Source of the DNA: Maribacter sp. BPC-D8
Lineage (GTDB): Bacteria; Bacteroidota; Bacteroidia; Flavobacteriales; Flavobacteriaceae
NCBI RefSeq assembly: GCF_035207705.1
Contig: NZ_CP128187.1
Span: forward strand, 3,038,001-3,102,000
DNA: 64,000 nucleotides
Direction: 5' to 3'
Each line of letters begins with the position of its first letter. The stretch's first letter is position 1. The notes below the pieces were generated by a model. The model did no database searches, was not told the origin of the DNA, and was given only the letters and a program-made list of their open reading frames with translations. Shown one piece after another: positions 51,921 to 60,915 of the stretch. The position numbers and the translations under genes are program-made.

Positions 51921-53273
51921 TTAATAGGTTTCTTTCATCCAATTATAAGGTGTTCTTTTCATCCAAAGACCCCGAGTAAAATCAGGGAAATCTTGAGGCT
52001 CACCATTATTCGCAATAGAAAGTTCTGAAAGTGGTGTTACCGCACTCCATGCCGCAGCATCATAAGCATCTAATGGCGGAGCAATGTTTGGCTTTGCTGA
52101 TTCTACAAACGAATTCAATACAAAAAAGTCCATTCCGCCATGACCGGCATTTAAGGCATATTCCCCATATTTTTTCCAAAGTGGGTGGTCGTAGGTATCA
52201 AGCCAGGGCTGTGCATCATCCCATTGATGTGGTTCAGATTTTCCTTCCACATAAATTCGACTACCGTCTACTTCCCAGAGTCCGTTGGCACCTTGCGCTC
52301 GAAATCCTAAAGAATAAGGTCTTGGCAAATTACAATCATGGGTAATGATGATCGTTTCTCCGTTGGCAGTATCAATAGTGGAGGTAATAACATCACCCTG
52401 TTTAAACTTCACTTTTGCATTCGGGTGCTGTTCACCACCTTCCCTCACTATATAATTATGCAACCCAATACCTTTTGATGCATGCGATGTCATTGACATA
52501 AAACGATTACCACGGTTGACATCTGCCATCACTGCAATAGGTCCTAATCCATGGGTTGGGTATACATCTGCATTTCGTTTTACTGAATGCTCGGTACGCC
52601 ATTTAGACTCCGATATTCCTTTCTCACCAAACTCCACCCCTTTTCCATAAGCGGTTTTACCATCATTGAATTTTACATGTCGCAAATCATGCTGATAGCC
52701 ACATCTATAATGCACCATTTCTCCAAATATATTTTGCTTTACCATATTCAGCACCGCCAAAACATCTCTACGATAATTCACATTTTCTAAAATCATCATA
52801 TGTGTACCTGTACGCTCATGGGTATTCACCAGATCCCAGCATTCTTCTAAAGTATTGGATGCAGATACTTCTACACCAGCATATTTACCAGCTTCCATAG
52901 CATCGACCGTCATACGGGTATGCCATAACCAAGGTGTAGCAATAATTACGGCATCTACATCTGCTAAAGCCAAAAGGTTCTTATAATCTAATTCATTTGC
53001 TCCAAATACTTTTGGGGCTTTACCCTTAGCATCGGCAATATGATTTTTAGCAATAGTTATTCTATCGGTATCAACATCACAAATAGCGGTAACATTCACA
53101 TCTTTTCTAAGCAACAGGTTCTGTAAATGGTTTGTACCTCTCAAGCCTACACCTATTAGACCAACATTAAGTTTATCGGCAGCACTAAAACTATTATGGG
53201 CAAAACCAGGTACTGCAAATAGCCCCATACCAGCTATTGATGTATTCTTAATAAAATTTCTTCTTGATGCCAT
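51921..53273 (-). CDS. GH109-type Gfo/Idh/MocA protein with twin-arginine signal
   Basis: Starts with a twin-arginine signal (ASRRNFIKNTS), then a Rossmann domain (VGLIGVGLRGTNHL) and a C-terminal half with the GH109 features HGLGPIAVMADVNRGNR, NAGHGGMDFFV and the DAYDAAAWSAVTPLSELS tail. GH109 enzymes are NAD-dependent alpha-N-acetylgalactosaminidases, so a periplasmic glycosidase is likely, though substrate may differ. The 450-residue length fits. It converges with the permease gene (3 bp gap). Confidence 0.9.
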   Translation of the reverse strand: MASRRNFIKNTSIAGMGLFAVPGFAHNSFSAADKLNVGLIGVGLRGTNHLQNLLLRKDVNVTAICDVDTDRITIAKNHIADAKGKAPKVFGANELDYKNLLALADVDAVIIATPWLWHTRMTVDAMEAGKYAGVEVSASNTLEECWDLVNTHERTGTHMMILENVNYRRDVLAVLNMVKQNIFGEMVHYRCGYQHDLRHVKFNDGKTAYGKGVEFGEKGISESKWRTEHSVKRNADVYPTHGLGPIAVMADVNRGNRFMSMTSHASKGIGLHNYIVREGGEQHPNAKVKFKQGDVITSTIDTANGETIIITHDCNLPRPYSLGFRAQGANGLWEVDGSRIYVEGKSEPHQWDDAQPWLDTYDHPLWKKYGEYALNAGHGGMDFFVLNSFVESAKPNIAPPLDAYDAAAWSAVTPLSELSIANNGEPQDFPDFTRGLWMKRTPYNWMKETY

Positions 53274-53362
53274 GTGATGTGAATTTTATGAACTCTGAAT
53301 TTATAAAAACTTACTGACCCATATTAACTTATCATCAATTATAATGAGGTTACAACCGATAA

Positions 53363-53396
53363 TTTGTACGAATTTTAATCACATTCGCTACTTTTG
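53363..53396 (+). promoter_or_regulatory. Bacteroidota promoter upstream of the nucleotidyltransferase gene
   Basis: TTTG (53363-53366) and TACTTTTG (53389-53396) are separated by 22 bp, an exact match to the TTTG / TAnnTTTG pattern, 20 bp before the start codon. Confidence 0.6.
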
Positions 53397-53416
53397 CGCT
53401 GTAAATACAGAAAATT

Positions 53417-54295
53417 ATGACATTACTTTTAATGGCTGCCGGTAGCGGTAGTAGATATGGAAAGCTTAAACAATTTGATGATTTAGGTCCTAATGGTGAG
53501 TTTTTAATGGAGTTTGCCATTTATGACGCCATCCAAAATAATTTCGAGCAAATTGTAGTTATCACCAAAAAAGAGAACGTTTCTTTTTTAGAAGAGCATC
53601 TTTCTAAAAGAATACCAAGTACTATAAAGTTAAATGTTCTTGCCCAAGAACTTACAGATTTACCTGACGGAGTTACGTTTACTGGTGAGCGTAAGAAACC
53701 ATGGGGTACGGCACATGCAGTTTGGACCGCAAGAAAAGTAATCGACGGACCATTTGTAGTTATTAACGCTGATGATTTTTACGGACAATCTGCCTACAAA
53801 AAAGCTGCTGACTTCATGAAATCTAATGATGAAGCTTATGCACTTTTAGGGTACACTTTAAAAGACACTTTATCTGAGCACGGTTCTGTTTCTAGAGGTG
53901 TGTGTGAAGTAAACGGAGATAATTTAGTTTCCGTTCAAGAGCGTTTAAAATTGGTTCAAAAGGAGAACAATATTCTTGATGAGGATACTAACCTAGAATT
54001 TACTGGTGATGAACAAGCTAGTATGAATTTTTGGGTATGCAGACCTTCTATCTTTGATAAAATAGAATCTGAATTCAGAATTTTCTTGAAAGACGATGAC
54101 CGTATTGCTAAAAGCGAATTGTACATTCCTTTAATGATACAAGAAATGCTTCAAGCAAAAGAGATCGAAGTAAAATGTATACCTTCTGGTGGAGACTGGT
54201 TTGGTGTTACGTATGCAAGTGATAAAGAAAAAGCAATGAGTAGTTTAAAAGAAAAATCTGATTCAGGTAAATACCCTGCTCCTATTTGGAAATAA
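53417..54295 (+). CDS. Nucleotidyltransferase family protein (sugar-phosphate type)
   Basis: The N-terminal nucleotide-binding motif MAAGSGSRYGKLKQF and the metal-binding VVINADDFYG (about 110-120) place it in the GT-A-like sugar-phosphate nucleotidyltransferase group. It probably makes an NDP-sugar or related activated precursor; the substrate is not determined by the sequence. The 292-residue length is normal and no signal is present. It is alone, with a promoter upstream and two terminators downstream. Confidence 0.88.
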   Translation: MTLLLMAAGSGSRYGKLKQFDDLGPNGEFLMEFAIYDAIQNNFEQIVVITKKENVSFLEEHLSKRIPSTIKLNVLAQELTDLPDGVTFTGERKKPWGTAHAVWTARKVIDGPFVVINADDFYGQSAYKKAADFMKSNDEAYALLGYTLKDTLSEHGSVSRGVCEVNGDNLVSVQERLKLVQKENNILDEDTNLEFTGDEQASMNFWVCRPSIFDKIESEFRIFLKDDDRIAKSELYIPLMIQEMLQAKEIEVKCIPSGGDWFGVTYASDKEKAMSSLKEKSDSGKYPAPIWK

Positions 54296-54318
54296 GACTT
54301 TCATTATTATAAAGTAAG

Positions 54319-54350
54319 ACCTATTAGATATTTATTTAATGGGTTTTTTT
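54319..54350 (+). terminator. First terminator after the nucleotidyltransferase gene
   Basis: Stem ACCTATTA / TAATGGGT (8 bp with one G-U) followed by a T7 tract, 24 nt after the stop codon. Confidence 0.75.
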
Positions 54351-54373
54351 ATGTTCAAAAACGACATAAACTA

Positions 54374-54407
54374 AAAAGAGTCCGATCTTAACAGACCGGA
54401 CTCTTTT
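54374..54407 (+). terminator. Second terminator after the nucleotidyltransferase gene
   Basis: Stem AAAAGAGTCCG / CGGACTCTTTT (11 bp) with three more pairs across one mismatch in the loop. Flanking A and T runs allow action in both directions. Confidence 0.85.
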
Positions 54408-54513
54408 ACGAGAACACTATATGAAAATGAAAAATTTTTAATTCGTTTTTAATAACACTGTAAATGTACAGGTAAGGTTAACTATTAGAAACAAATTGAT
54501 GTCAACTACTCAT

Positions 54514-54546
54514 TTTTTGTTGTGAGATGGTCTATTTTTGTTGTGA
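54514..54546 (+). promoter_or_regulatory. Direct repeat and -7 element upstream of the DUF7009-like gene
   Basis: TTTTTGTTGTGA occurs at 54514-54525 and 54535-54546, spaced 21 bp (two helical turns). The second copy carries a TAnnTTTG -7 element (TATTTTTG, 54533-54540), about 21 bp before the start codon. This suggests a regulator site over the promoter. Confidence 0.5.
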
Positions 54547-54561
54547 ACTCAATTTATAGCT

Positions 54562-54927
54562 ATGAAAATTAGAATAAAAGGTGATTCTGTTAGGTTTCGA
54601 CTAACCCAATCAGAAGTGAAATCGCTCTCTACAAACGGCGAGATTTACGACAGTACTAATTTTGGAAGTCAAGTCTTCAGTTACGGAGTTATTCTAAAAA
54701 GTAACACCAATCAATTACGAATTAGCTTTGAGAACAATCGAGTTACTTTAGAAATGCCAGAAACAACAGGTAAGGTTTGGTTTGAAAATGATATCATCAC
54801 CTATGACCATACTATAAAAACAACTTCTGGCAACGAACTTTACTTACTATTAGAAAAAGATTTCACCTGTCTTGATAATACAATTGAAGATCAATCTGAT
54901 AATTACCCAAACCCTAAGTTGAGCTAA
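54562..54927 (+). CDS. DUF7009-like small protein linked to the molybdoenzyme
   Basis: A 121-residue beta-rich protein beginning MKIRIKGDSVRFRLTQSEV, a form I associate with small genes next to formate-dehydrogenase-like enzymes in Bacteroidota. The C-terminal motif FTCLDNTIEDQSDNYPNP contains a single conserved-looking cysteine. The name DUF7009 is from memory and should be verified. It lies 83 bp upstream of the FdhF/YdeP-like gene on the same strand. A role in cofactor handling or assembly of that enzyme is inference. Confidence 0.65.
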   Translation: MKIRIKGDSVRFRLTQSEVKSLSTNGEIYDSTNFGSQVFSYGVILKSNTNQLRISFENNRVTLEMPETTGKVWFENDIITYDHTIKTTSGNELYLLLEKDFTCLDNTIEDQSDNYPNPKLS

Positions 54928-55010
54928 AATCTAATATTTCTCATCAATTTTAAGGTAGTTTTAATGAATTTGATTGCTGTGGTTTCTTATACATTTACTA
55001 AGTTTAGTGT

Positions 55011-57308
55011 ATGGATGCAAAAACCGAACGCAACGTCTCATTTAGAGGGTCAGAAGAATTTTTTGATATTGAAATAAAAGACCCGATTACACATGCCGCA
55101 GGCTATCTCGGTGTTCGTGAAGCTTTAAAACATACATTTAAAGAAATGGGCGTTTTACGATCCATGCGCACATTACTGAGCATGAATCAGAAAGACGGTT
55201 TTGATTGCCCTAGTTGTGCATGGCCAGATCCAGAACATCCATCTCCTGTAGCTGAATATTGCGAAAATGGGGCTAAGGCCTTAGGCGATGAAGCTACTAC
55301 AGAAAAAATCGGCGCAAGTTTCTTTCAAAAGAACTCAGTTGAAGAATTGTCTCAATTAACTGATTACGAACTAAACAAATTTGGGCGTTTAGTAGAACCT
55401 TTGATTTTAAAACCTGGCAGTGTTCATTACGAACCTATCTCTTGGCAAGCAGCTTTTGATTTAATCGCATCAGAATTAAAAAAATTAAATAACCCAGACG
55501 AGGCTATTTTCTACACTTCAGGAAGATCAAGTAATGAAGCAGCATTCATATATGGTATGTTTGCCCGTGCTTTAGGTACCAATAATTTACCCGACTGCTC
55601 TAACATGTGCCATGAAAGTAGTGGCGTTGCCTTAGGTGAAACTTTAGGTATTGGTAAAGGATCTACAACTCTAGAAGATCTATACGAAGCTGAGGTTATT
55701 TTAATAGCTGGTCAAAACCCAGGCACCAATCACCCTAGAATGTTATCTGCGTTAGAAAAATGCAAGAAGAATGGCGGTAAGGTAATTAGTATAAATCCGC
55801 TTGAGGAATCTGGATTAGTAAATTTTAAAAATCCGCAGCATCTTGGCGGATGGATCGGTGGTGGCGAAGATATGGCAGATATTCATTTGCCGGTCAATAT
55901 CAATCAAGACATCCCTTTGGTGAAATTGATCTTAAAGAAATTGGTTGCTTTAGATGAACAATCAAAAGATGTTTTTGACCACGCTTTTATTGAAAAATAT
56001 ACAGATGGTTATGAGTCTTTAATTGCCGACCTTAAAAATTATTCATCCGAAGAACTATTGGCGCAAACTGGCGTATCCGAAGAAAAAATTAATGAAACTG
56101 TAGCATTATTAGCTAGCAAATCTAAAATTATTGTGTGTTGGGCAATGGGTCTTACACAGCATAAAAATGGAGTAGAAAATATTAGAGAATATATAAATCT
56201 TCTATTACTTAAAGGTGCCATTGGCAAACCAAATGCTGGCACATGCCCAGTACGTGGTCATAGTAATGTACAAGGCGATCGTAGTGTTGGTATTCAGCAT
56301 TTTGTTGACACGGCAATGAACGAACGTATTAAAGAACATTTAGGTTTTACACCGCCAGACCACGAAGGTTTAGATGTAGTAGGCACGCTGAAAGCTATGT
56401 ATGAAGGCAAGGCTAAAGTATTTATGTGTTTAGGCGGTAACTTTTTAATGGCAGCTTCTGACACTGAATATACCGCCAAGGGTATTCAAAATTGCGACCT
56501 TACGGTACAGGTAAGTACCAAATTGAATCGTACACACTTAATTACTGGTAAAACAGCCCTTATTCTCCCTACCATAGGTAGATCAGAGAAAGACATGAAA
56601 GATGGCAAACCACGTCATTTTACGGTAGAAAACAGCATGGGCCGTGTAAAACGCTCTAAAGGAATTCTAAAACCCGCTGCTGATACTATAATGAGCGAGC
56701 CAGAGATTATTGCCAATATGGGACATGCATATTTCGGTGAAGGTCATTCTATGAATTGGAAGGCTCTTGGTAATGACTATGAATTGATCAGAACACAGAT
56801 AGATCAAGTTGCCAAAGGGTTTAGCAAAACAGAAGAACGTTCTGTAGGTGCAGGTTACTACTTACCAAACAATGTACGTGAGTTAGATTTTAGCATGCTA
56901 CCTAACGGAAAAGCACAGTTTTCGGTCAATAAATTACCAGGTCACCAATTGGCTAAAGATGAGTACATGTTAATGACCATACGCTCACATGATCAATTCA
57001 ATACGACCATTTATGGCTTAGATGATCGCTATAGAGGTGTATACAATGCAAGACGGGTGATTTTTATGAATATTGATGACATGAAAGCCATCGGACTCAA
57101 AAAACTAGATGTAGTTGATATGACCAGCACGTATGATGATCAGATTAGAACTGCTCATAACTTTAAGGTAGTACCTTACAATATACCATCAGGTAATTTG
57201 GCATCTTATTTTCCTGAAACCAATGTATTAGTGCCTTACAATCATTTTGCTGACCGAAGCAAAACACCTATCAGCAAGTCAGTTAAGGTGAGATTGGTAA
57301 AGAAATAG
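55011..57308 (+). CDS. FdhF/YdeP family molybdopterin-dependent oxidoreductase
   Basis: Large (765 residues) member of the YdeP branch of formate-dehydrogenase-like molybdoenzymes. An early Cys pair (CPSCAWPDPEHP, about 64-75) followed by a Cys further on (EYCENGAK) replaces the usual four-Cys cluster. Molybdopterin-binding parts include YTSGRSSNEAAFIYG, CSNMCHESSGVAL and AGQNPGTNHPRML, then GTCPVRGHSNVQGDR. No TAT or Sec signal is visible, so it is cytoplasmic. The reaction of YdeP proteins is unclear; acid stress has been proposed for E. coli. FdhD and molybdopterin genes are not in the window. Confidence 0.92.
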   Translation: MDAKTERNVSFRGSEEFFDIEIKDPITHAAGYLGVREALKHTFKEMGVLRSMRTLLSMNQKDGFDCPSCAWPDPEHPSPVAEYCENGAKALGDEATTEKIGASFFQKNSVEELSQLTDYELNKFGRLVEPLILKPGSVHYEPISWQAAFDLIASELKKLNNPDEAIFYTSGRSSNEAAFIYGMFARALGTNNLPDCSNMCHESSGVALGETLGIGKGSTTLEDLYEAEVILIAGQNPGTNHPRMLSALEKCKKNGGKVISINPLEESGLVNFKNPQHLGGWIGGGEDMADIHLPVNINQDIPLVKLILKKLVALDEQSKDVFDHAFIEKYTDGYESLIADLKNYSSEELLAQTGVSEEKINETVALLASKSKIIVCWAMGLTQHKNGVENIREYINLLLLKGAIGKPNAGTCPVRGHSNVQGDRSVGIQHFVDTAMNERIKEHLGFTPPDHEGLDVVGTLKAMYEGKAKVFMCLGGNFLMAASDTEYTAKGIQNCDLTVQVSTKLNRTHLITGKTALILPTIGRSEKDMKDGKPRHFTVENSMGRVKRSKGILKPAADTIMSEPEIIANMGHAYFGEGHSMNWKALGNDYELIRTQIDQVAKGFSKTEERSVGAGYYLPNNVRELDFSMLPNGKAQFSVNKLPGHQLAKDEYMLMTIRSHDQFNTTIYGLDDRYRGVYNARRVIFMNIDDMKAIGLKKLDVVDMTSTYDDQIRTAHNFKVVPYNIPSGNLASYFPETNVLVPYNHFADRSKTPISKSVKVRLVKK

Positions 57309-57546
57309 TTAACTAATATTTCACTGACATTCAAATACTTAACAATCTGGTAACTCAAAAATAAGTTAGCAGTAACCTTGTTATTCTCTTATTTTTTGAA
57401 ACTTTACGGTCATATGTTTCAGTACATGAAATCTATTGAATTGACCGTTTTCTCAAATGTCCTTCTTGCATATAATGACAAGTTGGAGGTCAATCTACCC
57501 CTATTTAATATTTCAAAATCTTCAGATAAAAACCTCCAATCATTTT

Positions 57547-58410
57547 ATGAAAAAAAGACCAGTTGACATTGTAGTCATTTCTGATGTTCATTTAGGAACA
57601 TACGGCTGCCACGCTAAAGAGCTTTTAAAATACATGAAATCTATAAAGCCAAAAGAAGTAATTCTTAATGGTGATATTGTTGACATTTGGCAATTTAGCA
57701 AACGTTATTTTCCAAAATCTCACATGAAGGTAATTAAGCTTTTATTAGAGTGGGTTGCCAAAGGTGTACCTGTACATTATATTACAGGTAACCATGATGA
57801 ACTGTTGCGTAAATTTTCTGGTAATAACATGGGGTCATTAAGTATTGTCAATAAAATAGTGATTCCGCTTGACGAGAAAAAAGCATGGATTTTTCATGGT
57901 GATGTTTTTGATGTTACCATGCAACATAGTAAATGGGTTGCCAAGCTTGGTGCGAAAGGGTACGACTCTTTAATTCTACTAAATAGAGGTATTAACTTCA
58001 TTAGCAAGAAAATAGGTAGAGGTCCCATTTCTATGTCTAAAAAGATAAAAAACAGTGTAAAATCTGCCGTTAAGTTTATTAACGACTTTGAGCAGATTGC
58101 TGCCGATATCGCTATAGAAAATGGTTATGATTATGTGATATGCGGACATATTCACCAACCAGAAATTCGTAAAATAAAAACTGATAAGGGTGAGGTCACC
58201 TATTTAAATTCAGGAGACTGGATTGAAAATTTAACAGCACTTGAATACCACAAAGGAAAGTGGAAACTATATTCTTACCTAGAAGACCAACTCGTAATTG
58301 ACCATCAAGAAGATAGTAAAGAAGAAACCTTTGTCTTAGAAAAGGCAGAGCTTTTTGAAAGCCTATTAGAAGAGTTTAGAATTAGTGGAATGACCCAACA
58401 GACCAAATGA
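57547..58410 (+). CDS. Metallophosphoesterase, UDP-2,3-diacylglucosamine hydrolase-like
   Basis: Calcineurin-type metallophosphoesterase with the full motif set: SDVHLG (D13, H15), NGDIVDIW, GNHDE, HGDVFD and GHIHQPE. The order and the pairing with a membrane-attached C-terminal helical region recall LpxH-like enzymes, which cleave UDP-diacylglucosamine; related proteins have other substrates. The ATG at 57547 is chosen because it starts directly before the first motif; longer readings add an unlikely N-terminal extension. It is followed by a glycosyltransferase gene that overlaps its stop codon (ATGA). Confidence 0.85.
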   Translation: MKKRPVDIVVISDVHLGTYGCHAKELLKYMKSIKPKEVILNGDIVDIWQFSKRYFPKSHMKVIKLLLEWVAKGVPVHYITGNHDELLRKFSGNNMGSLSIVNKIVIPLDEKKAWIFHGDVFDVTMQHSKWVAKLGAKGYDSLILLNRGINFISKKIGRGPISMSKKIKNSVKSAVKFINDFEQIAADIAIENGYDYVICGHIHQPEIRKIKTDKGEVTYLNSGDWIENLTALEYHKGKWKLYSYLEDQLVIDHQEDSKEETFVLEKAELFESLLEEFRISGMTQQTK

Positions 58411-59405
58411 AAGTACTATACGCAATACAAGGTACCGGCAACGGACATTTAAGCAGAGCACGAGACGTTATCCCTGCGCTTTTGAAACACAATATTTCTT
58501 TAGATATTTTGGTGAGTGGCATACAAGCAGACATTAAGCTGCCCTACCCTATTAAATATCAATTAAAAGGACTAAGTTTCATCTTCGGCAAAAAAGGAGG
58601 TGTAGATGTCTGGAAAACCTATTACAGAGCAAACTCCCTTCGTTTACAGAAAGAAATTAAAAGCATACCTGTAGAAGAATACGACCTCATCATAAATGAT
58701 TTTGAACCCGTAACGGCATGGGCATGTAAGTTAAAAAATAAACCTTGCTATAGTTTTAGTCACCAAGCTGCCGTTATATCTAGCAAAGCACCAAAACCCA
58801 AAAAAAATGATAGCTTAGGAAAATGGATATTAAATAATTATGCCCCTACAAGCCATCAATTCGGACTTCATTTTAAATCGTACGAAGCAAACATATACAC
58901 ACCTATAATAAGAAACGATATTCGTTCTGCTACAGTATCAAACGGCGAGCATTATACAGTCTATTTACCCTCATATAGTGATGAAAAATTATTGCGCTTT
59001 TTAAGCAAGATGAAAAGAGTAAAATGGGAGGTTTTTTCAAAGCACAGCACTTATGAATATTTCAGCAATAATATTCATATAAAACCCATTACCAATGAAG
59101 CCTTTGTAAAAAGCATGGCATCAAGTAAAGGTGTCTTATGTGGAGCCGGTTTTGAAACCCCTGCAGAAAGTCTTTTCATGCAAAAGAAACTGCTGGTAAT
59201 ACCCATGAAAGGGCAATACGAACAGCAATGTAATGCCGCAGCATTGTCAAAAATGGGAGTGCCTGTAATTAAATCGCTCAAAAAAAAGCACTTGGCTAAA
59301 CTGAAACATTGGCTGAATACTGATACTACTATCCCAGTAGATTACCCAGACATTACAGATAAAATCGTTTCAAAACTTCTAGAAGCATCTCTAGTAATTC
59401 GCTAA
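58407..59405 (+). CDS. Glycosyltransferase family 28/MurG-like protein
   Basis: GT-B fold glycosyltransferase: the start is MKVLYAIQGTGNGHLSRARD, the typical glycine-rich donor/acceptor loop, and near the C-terminus GVLCGAGFETPAESLFMQKK and QYEQQCNAAALSKMG match the sugar-nucleotide site of MurG-type enzymes. The 332-residue length is short but complete. It is translationally coupled to the phosphoesterase upstream and 15 bp before the GH1 gene. It is likely to add a sugar to a lipid or small acceptor; the acceptor is unknown. Confidence 0.85.
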   Translation: MKVLYAIQGTGNGHLSRARDVIPALLKHNISLDILVSGIQADIKLPYPIKYQLKGLSFIFGKKGGVDVWKTYYRANSLRLQKEIKSIPVEEYDLIINDFEPVTAWACKLKNKPCYSFSHQAAVISSKAPKPKKNDSLGKWILNNYAPTSHQFGLHFKSYEANIYTPIIRNDIRSATVSNGEHYTVYLPSYSDEKLLRFLSKMKRVKWEVFSKHSTYEYFSNNIHIKPITNEAFVKSMASSKGVLCGAGFETPAESLFMQKKLLVIPMKGQYEQQCNAAALSKMGVPVIKSLKKKHLAKLKHWLNTDTTIPVDYPDITDKIVSKLLEASLVIR

Positions 59406-59420
59406 AAAAGCCCAATTCAA

Positions 59421-60782
59421 TTGAAAGAACAAAAAGAGCCCCTTTTGAATGCATCAGATTTTGGTGAAGATTTCACATGGGGCGTATCGACTGCAGCATA
59501 TCAAATTGAAGGCGGTCATGATGCAGACGGCAAAGGTCGATCCATTTGGGACAAGTTTACCGAAACCCCGAAAATGATTCATAACGGAGACCACGCAAAT
59601 GTCTCTTGCGACTTTTATAATAAGTACAAAGAAGATATTCTTTTAATGAAGTCCATGAATATTGATAATTACCGTTTCTCAATATCATGGACCAGAATTT
59701 TACCTTATGGCGTCGGAACCATAAATGCCGCAGGTGTAGATTTTTATAATAAGGTGATCGACTTTTGCCTAGAAAACGAAATCACCCCTTGGGTGACCGT
59801 ATATCATTGGGATCTACCTCAGATACTAGAAAATAAAGGAGGATGGACAAATAGGGAAATCATAACCTGGTTTTCAGAATTCACGCAAGTCTGTGCCAAT
59901 GCTTTTGGCGACCGAGTAAAACATTGGATGGTCTTGAACGAACCAATGGTATTTACAGGAGCTGGATATTTTTTAGGTGTGCATGCGCCCAGCAAGAAAG
60001 GACTAAAGAATTTTCTACCCGCCGCACACCACGCAGTTCTTTGTCAAGCAGCAGGCGGTCGAATACTTCGAAAATTAGTGCCTGATGCTCAAATAGGTAC
60101 TACATTTTCATGCTCGCAAATTACCCCGTACAGACAGAATAAGCGAGATCAAAAAACTGCAATAATGGTCGATGCATTACTCAATCGTTTATTTATAGAA
60201 CCAGCTCTAGGCTTAGGCTACCCCACAAATGAAGCACCGATTCTAAAAAAACTAAAACCTTACATTCAACCGACCGATATGGAAGATTGCATATTCGATT
60301 TTGATTTTATCGGAATTCAAAATTATACTCGCGAAAAAGTAAAATACAGTCTTTTGGTACCCTACATAAAAGCTAAGATTGTAAAAGCTAGCAAACGAAA
60401 TGTAGAAACCACCTTGATGGATTGGGAGGTGTACCCACCAAGTATTTACAATATGATCAAGAAATTCGGGGAGTATCCGCAGATTAAAAAAATAATCATC
60501 ACAGAGAATGGCGCTGCTTTTAAAGACACCATTGAAGGAGAAATTATAACTGACACAGACCGATTAAATTTTCTACAACGTTATTTAAGCGAAGTACTAA
60601 AAGCAAAACAAGAAGGCTTAAATATTCACGGATATTTCGTGTGGACATTTACAGATAACTTCGAATGGGCAGAAGGTTACCATCCAAGATTCGGATTGGT
60701 ACATATCGACTTTAAAACACTAAAGAGAACGATGAAAGAATCGGGGAGATGGTTTTCTCAGTTTTTATCTCACAAGAATTAA
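59421..60782 (+). CDS. GH1 family beta-glucosidase (TTG start)
   Basis: Retaining (beta/alpha)8 glycosidase. The acid/base residue is E174 in VLNEPMVF, the nucleophile E362 in ITENGAAF, and the early GVSTAAYQIEGG plus the late WTFTDNFEWAEGY are family hallmarks. The 453-residue length is normal and no signal peptide is present, so it is cytoplasmic. No ATG occurs before the conserved start, so TTG is used. It is the last gene of the phosphoesterase-glycosyltransferase-GH1 operon, which suggests turnover of a glucoside made by the same operon. Confidence 0.93.
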   Translation: MKEQKEPLLNASDFGEDFTWGVSTAAYQIEGGHDADGKGRSIWDKFTETPKMIHNGDHANVSCDFYNKYKEDILLMKSMNIDNYRFSISWTRILPYGVGTINAAGVDFYNKVIDFCLENEITPWVTVYHWDLPQILENKGGWTNREIITWFSEFTQVCANAFGDRVKHWMVLNEPMVFTGAGYFLGVHAPSKKGLKNFLPAAHHAVLCQAAGGRILRKLVPDAQIGTTFSCSQITPYRQNKRDQKTAIMVDALLNRLFIEPALGLGYPTNEAPILKKLKPYIQPTDMEDCIFDFDFIGIQNYTREKVKYSLLVPYIKAKIVKASKRNVETTLMDWEVYPPSIYNMIKKFGEYPQIKKIIITENGAAFKDTIEGEIITDTDRLNFLQRYLSEVLKAKQEGLNIHGYFVWTFTDNFEWAEGYHPRFGLVHIDFKTLKRTMKESGRWFSQFLSHKN

Positions 60783-60787
60783 GCGCA

Positions 60788-60814
60788 TAAAAAAGCCGAT
60801 GCTCCCATCGGCTT
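60788..60814 (-). terminator. Bidirectional terminator between GH1 and acyl-CoA dehydrogenase genes
   Basis: Stem AAGCCGATG / CATCGGCTT (60793-60801 with 60806-60814) with loop CTCC. An A-run on the left gives a U-run for the minus-strand gene, about 100 nt after its stop codon; on the plus strand the T-run is weak. Confidence 0.75.
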
Positions 60815-60915
60815 AAGCTTTTATCCAAAAAACATGCACACATCTTACTCGCGCTGTTCAAAGGTATATGTACGTTCTTTATTCTATGTTAAGAAAATTA
60901 TATCAAAATGTTACC

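Noticed and set aside
57378..57566. Frame upstream of the phosphoesterase, and the 57457 start for it
   Set aside because: The extra N-terminal residues are not compatible with the fold, and the ATG at 57547 lies directly before the first catalytic motif.
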